Below are positions 58,201 to 64,000 of a stretch of 64,000 nt of DNA, in pieces; the stretch's first letter is position 1, and every line of letters begins with the position of its first letter. Source of the DNA: Microglena sp. YARC. Its lineage: Eukaryota; Chlorophyta; Chlorophyceae; Chlamydomonadales; Chlamydomonadaceae. The stretch covers positions 75,122,020 through 75,186,019 of the forward strand of contig CM039462.1 in assembly GCA_022414725.1 (NCBI GenBank), written 5' to 3'. The position numbers were made by a program, and so were the translations under genes. The notes under the pieces were generated by a model. That model saw only the letters and a program-made list of their open reading frames with translations. It was not told the DNA's origin and searched no databases.

Positions 58201-61200
58201 TCGCTCACTTGCCCTGGGACCACAAGTTGTTTCACTCCAGGCAAGCTCATCATCTCCACCCCTATAACTCATCGCTCTTCCTCACTGCCCTGGACCACAA
58301 GTTGTTTCAACCTCCCCCCCGGCCACAGCTCCATCATCGTGCCAACCCCTATACTCAATCGCCTCTTCCGCTCACTTGCCTCTGGGACCAAAGTGTTTTC
58401 AAGCCTCCCAAGCTCCATCATCTCCACGCCTATATAATCGCCTCCTCCGCTCAGCTTGCCCTGGGACGACAAACCTCCCAGGACAGCTCATCATCTCCAA
58501 CCCCTCAACTCTCGCTCACTTGCCTGGGATCCCCAACACCTCCATCATCTCCAACCCTATACTCAATCGCCTCTTCCGCCACTGCCCTGGGACCACAAGT
58601 TGTTTTCACCTCTGGCAAGATCAATACCCCTAACTCTCGCCTCTTCCGCTCAGGGTGCCCTTTGTTTCACCCCGGAACCCGTCAAGTTGTTTCACCTCCC
58701 AGGCCACAGCACAGCTCATCAACTCCAGGAGCACAGTATCATCTCCAACCCCTATACTCAACTTTGCTCACATTGCCTGCCACCTTGCCATCTGTTTCAC
58801 CTCCCTATAGCTATCATTTTTCCAACCCTATACTCAACTTCCCTGGAAGTTGTGTTCAGCAACATCACACCAGGTCCAAGTCGCCCCTCAAGCGACACTT
58901 GTTTCACCTGCCATCCATCTCCAACCCCTACTCACTTGCCTGACCACAAAGTGTTTCACCTCCATGCACAGCATCCATCATCTTCAACCCCAATATATAC
59001 TCGCAAAGTTTGCTCTTCATTCAATCGCCTCTTCCGACCTCACAAGTTGTTTCACCTCCCAGGCCACAGGGACTCAATCGCCTCTTCCGCTCACTTGCCC
59101 TGGGACCACAAGTTGTTTCACCTCCCAGGCCACAGCTCCATCGATCCCAACCCCTATAATACTCATCGCCTCTTCGCTCACTTGCCCTGGACCACAAGTT
59201 GTTTCACCTCCCAGGCCACAGCTCCATCATCTCCAAACCCCTATACTCAATCGCCTCTTCCGCTCACTTGCCCTGGGACCACAAGTTGTTTCACCTCCAG
59301 GCCACAGCTCCATCATCTACCAACCCCTATACTCAATCGCCTCTTCCGCTCACTTGCCCTGGGACCACAAGTTGTTTCACCTCCCAGGCCACAGCTCCAT
59401 CATCTTTAACCCCTATACTCAATCGCCTCTTCCGCTCACCGCCCTGGGACCACAAGTTGTTTCACCTCCCATGCCACAGCTCCATCATCTCCAACCCCTA
59501 TATATACTCAATCGCCTCTTCTGCTCACTTGCCCTGGGACCACAAGTTGTTTTCACCTCCCAGGCCAGCTCCATCATCTCAACCCTATACTCATCGCCTC
59601 TTCGCTTCACTTGCCCTGGGACCACAAGTTGTTTCACCTCCCAGGCCACAGCTCCATCATCTCCAACCCCTATACTCAATCGCCTCTTCCGCTCACTTGC
59701 CCTGGGACCACAAGTTGTTTCACCTCCCAGGCCACAGCTCCATCATCTCCAACCCCCTATAGCTCAACTCATCGACCCTCTTCTGCTCACTCACTTGCCC
59801 TGGGACCACAAGTTGTTTCACCTCCCAGGCCACAGCTCCATCATCTCCAACCCCTATAACTCAATCGCCTCTTCGCTCACTTGCCCTGGGACCACAAGTT
59901 GTTTCACCTCCAGGCCACAGCTCCATCATCTCCAACCCTACTACTCAATCGCCTCTTCCGCTTATCACTTCCCTGGGACCACAAGTTGTTTCACCTCCCA
60001 GGCCCAGCTGCCATCATCTCCAACCCCTATACTCAATCGCCTCTTCCGCTCACTTGCCTGGGACCACAAGTTGTTTCACCTCCCAGGCCACAGCCCGCCA
60101 CTCATCTCAACAACCCTATAACTCAATCGCCTCTTCATGCTCACTTGCCCTGGGACCACAAGTTGTTTCACCTCCCGGCCACAGCTCCATCATCTCCAAC
60201 CCCTATATCTCAATCGCCTCTTCCGCTCACTTGCCTGGGACCACAAGTTGTTTCACTTCCCAGGCCACAGCTCCATCATCTCCAACCCTATACTCAATCG
60301 CCTCTTTCCGCTCACTTGCCCTGGGACCACAAGTTGTTTCACCTCCCAGGCCACAGCTCCATCATCTCCAACCCCTATACTCAATCGCCTCTTCCGCTCA
60401 CTTGCCCTGGGACCACAAGTTGTTTCACCTCCCAGGCCACAGCTCCATCATCTCCACCCCTATACTCAATCGCCTCTTCCGCTCACTTGCCCTGGGACCA
60501 CAAGTTGTTTTCACCTCCCAGCCACAGCTCCATCATCTCCAACCCCTATACTCAATCGCCTCTTCCGCTCACTTGCCCTGGGACCACAAGTTGTTTTCAC
60601 CTCCCAGGCCACAGCTCCATCATCTCCAACCCCTATACTCAATCGCCTCTTCGCTCACTTGCCCCTGGGACCACAAGTTGTTTCACTCCCAGGCCACAGC
60701 TCCATCATCTCCAACCCCTATACTCAATCGCCTCTTCCGCTCACTTGCCCTGGGACCACAAGTTGTTTCACCTCCCAGGCCACAGCTCCATCATCTCCAA
60801 CCCCTATACTCAATCGCCTCTTCGCTCACTTGCCCTGGGACCACAAGTTGTTTCACCTCCCAGGCCACAGCTCCATCATCTCCAACCCCTATACTCAATC
60901 GCCTCTTCCGCTCACTTGCCTGGGACCACAAGTTGTTTCACCTCCCAGGCCACAGCTCATCATCTCCAACCCCTATACTCAATCGCCTCTTCGCTCACTT
61001 GCCCTGGGACCACGAAGTTTGTTTCATCCCAGGCCACAGCTCCATCATCTCCAACCCCTATACTCAATCGCCTCTTCCGCTCACTTGCCCTGGGACACAA
61101 GTTGTTTCACTCTCCCAGGCCAAGCTCCATCATCTCCAACCCTATACTCAATCGCCTCTTCTTCGCACATTGCACTTTGCCTGGGACCACAAGTTGTTTC

Positions 61201-62107
61201 ACCTCCAGGCCACAGCTCCATCATTCAACCCTATACTCAATCCGCCTCTTCCGCTCACCGCCTGGGACACAAGTTGTTTCCACAGCTCCATCATCTCACC
61301 CTTCAAGCTCACTTGCCTGGGACCACAAGTTGTTTCACTCCCACAAGCTATCCATGGATCATCCAACCCCTATACTCAATCGCCTCTTCCGCTCACTTGC
61401 CCAGGGACCACAAGTTGTTTCACCTCCCAGGCCACAGCTCCATCATCTCCAACCCCTATATATACTCAATCGCCTCTTCGCTCACTTGCCCTGGGACCAC
61501 AAGTTGTTTCACCTCCCAGCCACAGCTCCAAATCATCTCCAACCCCTATATATACTCAATCGCCTCTTCCGCTCACTTGCCCTGGGACCACAAGTTGTTT
61601 CACCTCCCATGCCACAGCTCCATCATCTTCAACCCCTATATATACTCAATCGCCTCTTCCGCTCACTTGCCCTGGGACCACAAGTTGTTTCACCTCCCAG
61701 GCCACAGCTCCATCATCTCCAACCCCTAAACTCAATCGCCTCTTCCGCTGACTTGCCCTGGGACCACAAGTTGTTTCACCTCCCAGGCCACAGCTCCATC
61801 ATCTCCAACCCCTATACTCAATCGCCTCTTCCGCGCACTTGCCCTGGGACCACAAGTTGTTTCACCTCCCAGGCCACAGCTCCATCATCTCCAACCCCTA
61901 TACTCAATCGCCTCTTCCGCTCACTTGCCCTGGGACCACAAGTTGTTTCACCTCCCAGGCCACAGCTCCATCATCTCCAACCCCTATACTCAATCGCCTC
62001 TTCCGCTCACTTGCCCTGGGACCACAAGTTGTTTTACCTCCTAGGCCACAGCTCCATCAGCTCCAACCCCTATACTCAATCGCCTCTTCCGCTCACTTGC
62101 CCTGGGA
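37285..62107 (+). repeat. Satellite B, 86/90-bp unit, about 285 copies
   Basis: The unit is CTCAATCGCCTCTTCCGCTC, ACTTGCCCTGGGACCACAAG, TTGTTTCACCTCCCAGGCCA, CAGCTCCATCATCTCCAACC, CCTATA: 86 bp, or 90 bp when TATA is inserted (CCCCTATATATACTC). Only 11 of 86 bases are G. There is no TAA, TAG or TGA on the plus strand, and 86 is 2 mod 3, so translation cycles through all three frames without stopping. Clean blocks lie at about 41.5-50 kb and 59-62 kb; the array is badly degraded at 37.3-41 kb and 51-58 kb. No similarity to satellite A is seen. Confidence 0.95.
52190..52810. other. A/C-rich low-complexity segment inside satellite B
   Basis: Two stretches (52190-52330 and 52480-52810) lose the satellite period and become AAC/ACA/ATA-rich (for example AATACACAATCAAGACAATA), with isolated satellite words between them. 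There is no coding or transposon signature. It could be an old insertion or error-dominated sequence. Confidence 0.5.
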
Positions 62108-63258
62108 CGGGCAATGATCTCATCATGGTACCTACGGTCTTGCACAAGGATGAGAAAGTCATCAACATAAGTGAGCACATAGCACCACTTGTCGTTGACC
62201 TTCTTGATGTATAGTGCAGGGTCAAAGCGGGAAGGTCTGAAGCCATTCTTTACTAGCACTTTCCTCACCGTGTCACTCCATACACGTGGGGCCTGTTTTA
62301 GGTTATACAATGATTTAACCAGCCTGCAAATCATCCTCGATTTACCCGGACCGGTGACCTCAAATCCATCAGGTTGGACTGAGTAGAGCTCAAGAACTGG
62401 GTCCAGGGTACCTTCGAGGAAGGCATTCTTTATGTCACATTGGTACATGAACATCCTACGGGCGGCAAGCAGTAGCTAGCAGGAGTTTTAAGGTAGCTTT
62501 AGAAGTTACGGGTGCATACACGTCAGTGAATTCAAGTCCTGGCCGTTGCATAAACCCTTTAACTACCCAGCGTGCTTTATATCTCTCCACCTCTCCTGCT
62601 TCTCCCATTTTTCTAGTAAAAATCCAGCGCCCACCTAATACCTTTTGTAGACTAAAGGGGGTGAGCACCCAAGTGCCATGCCCTTCTATCGATGCAAATC
62701 TCCTCCTTCATAGCTAAGATCCACTCCTCCCTCTCAGGATTATTAGCTGCTGTAGCATCCTTGAAGGTGAGAGAGTGGTATGTGATATGAAGGCAGGGAT
62801 GTTAGTTGAGTTGGAGCCCCCCGCCATAGCAGGACTGGGGAAATCGTATCAGCAAAATATCCTGCCACGTCACCTTGAGCAGCTAACCGAGCACTTCTTC
62901 GTGTACCGGTAGCAGTTGGGGTAGCAGCGACTAAGTCCACTGTGGGAACAAAGACATTATTCGGAGATAGGCAGGAGCCTTCTCCAGGAGCCATTCCCTG
63001 AGGCGGAAATAAATCTCCCGTAAGCGGAATTACAGAAGGCGTACCCCAGCCCGGAAAACCCTCACTCGCAGTAGAGCTGCCAGATTGTACACGCTCTAAT
63101 GGCATGATCGCCTCACCTGATGCCAAGGATTGCGCAGGTTCACCGTTGTAAGATTCCCCAAGGGGGTTCTCAAACACATTTGTGAAGCTGGCCAGAGGCT
63201 GAACAGGGAGGTAAATCATCGTCCCGACAGACGCAAGGCCTACTCTAGCACAAAGCAA
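62108..63258 (-). pseudogene. Ty1/copia pol fragment: integrase-RT linker and RT, truncated by satellite B
   Basis: Reading from 63258 down: a linker with ATGTRRSARLAAQG, as found before copia RT; ANNPEREEWILAMKEEI; GGRWIFTRKM; RYKARWVVKGFMQ and LEFTDVYAPVT; then DIKNAFLEGTL, QPDGFE, KSLYNLKQAPRVWSD and the catalytic YVDD box (62158-62169). Twelve codons later the sequence changes abruptly to satellite B. Frameshifts break it near 62780, near 62690 and at about 62470 (one extra base). It cannot encode a working polymerase as assembled. Confidence 0.85.
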
Positions 63259-63311
63259 GGACTATGTGAACCAAAGGAAACCGAAAGAGACAAGAAACTA
63301 ATAAAAAAATA

Positions 63312-64000
63312 TTAAGGGACAGGAGTGCTGGAGGCCAGCTTGAAGACAACCATCCCATGTCGCTTGAGATGAAGCCAAAAAGGACCTGCTGCCAAGGCCT
63401 TGGTAAACGGGTCAGAGCCAAGTTGTCATGTGTGTTGACATATGTTACACACAAGCGGCCATCCTCTACCAAGCACTTGACATAGTGATGGATCACATCA
63501 ATATGCTTTGCCCTGTTCACTATTTTCCAATTCTTGCACCAAGAGAGTGCCCCTTCGCTATCACATTGTATTGTAACAGGCAAGAAGGGCAAGCCCAGAT
63601 CATCCCTAAGATGTTTGAGCCACAAGGTTTTCCTCGCAGCAGCACCCAAGGCCTGATACTCCGCCTCGCCGGTGCTGATAGCTGGGGTAATTTGTCTTTT
63701 GGAGATCCAACTGACTAGGGAACCACACCAGCCAGTACAGCTGCTCCCGATTGGGAGCGTCTGGACAGCTTGCACTCGCCAAAAGAGGCGTCGCTGTAGA
63801 CCTCGAGCTTAAACTCTTGGGTAGGGTCATACTTGTAACAAAGCCAAGATTCTTGTTGGCCTTCAAGTAGAGGAGCACCCGCTTTGAAGCTTCCCAATGA
63901 GCTGCTGAGGGAGCTGCAGAGAACCTAGACAAGGTGCTAACGGCAAAGGAGATGTCGGGGCGTGTGCAAGTGGAAAGATATATTAGACTGCCTACGAGAG
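63312..64000 (-). pseudogene. Ty1/copia pol fragment: RT end and RNase H, continues beyond window
   Basis: From the window end downward: LVGSLIYLSTCTRPDISFAV, STLSRFSAAPSAAHWEASKR, VYSDASFGECKLSRRSQSG, VSWISKRQITPAISTGEAEY, CDSEGAL and NRAKHIDVIHHYVK, the usual order of copia RNase H, with a stop at 63312-63314. Frameshifts occur near 63840, at about 63715 and at about 63408, where a 2-base insertion follows AACTTGGCT. On this strand RNase H comes before the linker-RT fragment, the reverse of a normal element. Confidence 0.85.

Noticed and set aside
37285..62107. CRISPR-like array
   Set aside because: There is no separation into constant repeats and unique spacers, the whole unit repeats, and the DNA is eukaryotic.

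Overview
This is eukaryotic nuclear DNA. Genes have GT-AG introns, there are many non-autonomous DNA transposons, a Ty1/copia retroelement, and two very large satellite arrays separated by a run of exactly 1000 N. The first gene carries degenerate ~38-residue repeats of the octotricopeptide (OPR) type, a family that is very expanded in green algae, so a chlorophyte or prasinophyte alga is the best guess. That is an inference; no marker gene settles the species.

Layout. 1-10922 (+): one multi-exon gene, 5' end outside the window. Splice phases join OPR exons to a Methyltransf_16 (METTL21-like) domain and a Lys/Glu-rich tail. All of its introns visible here contain tandem, decayed copies of the exon ends that flank them, splice sites included. 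The extreme case is a ladder of eleven copies of a 96-nt exon start at an exact 168-bp period. 10969-12550: repeats and a MITE. 12820-15929 (+): a two-exon gene for a second, different SAM-dependent methyltransferase (Methyltransf_32-like), with three MITE/TIR elements or repeat families inside and around it. 15840-18520: minisatellite arrays. 18698-20614: a hAT-type MITE, a small possible secreted-protein gene, and a ~790-bp TIR element. 21000-22110: weakly supported exons of an unrecognised gene, the last with an AT-hook-like motif.

23264-36284 is a 169-bp satellite (about 77 units). 36285-37284 is the gap. 37285-62107 is an unrelated 86/90-bp satellite (about 285 units) that is C-rich, G-poor and stop-free in all three forward frames, so it yields spurious ORFs of up to 3252 codons. 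Unit quality falls sharply toward the gap and between ~51 and 58 kb in a pattern that looks like uncorrected long-read sequence. 62108-64000 (-) holds two copia pol fragments in the wrong order (RNase H upstream of RT), frameshifted, with the RT cut by the satellite just after its YVDD box.

The two recognisable genes both encode methyltransferases, but nothing shows that they work together. The most unusual feature is structural: exon-edge tandem duplication appears to be the main way introns have grown here.
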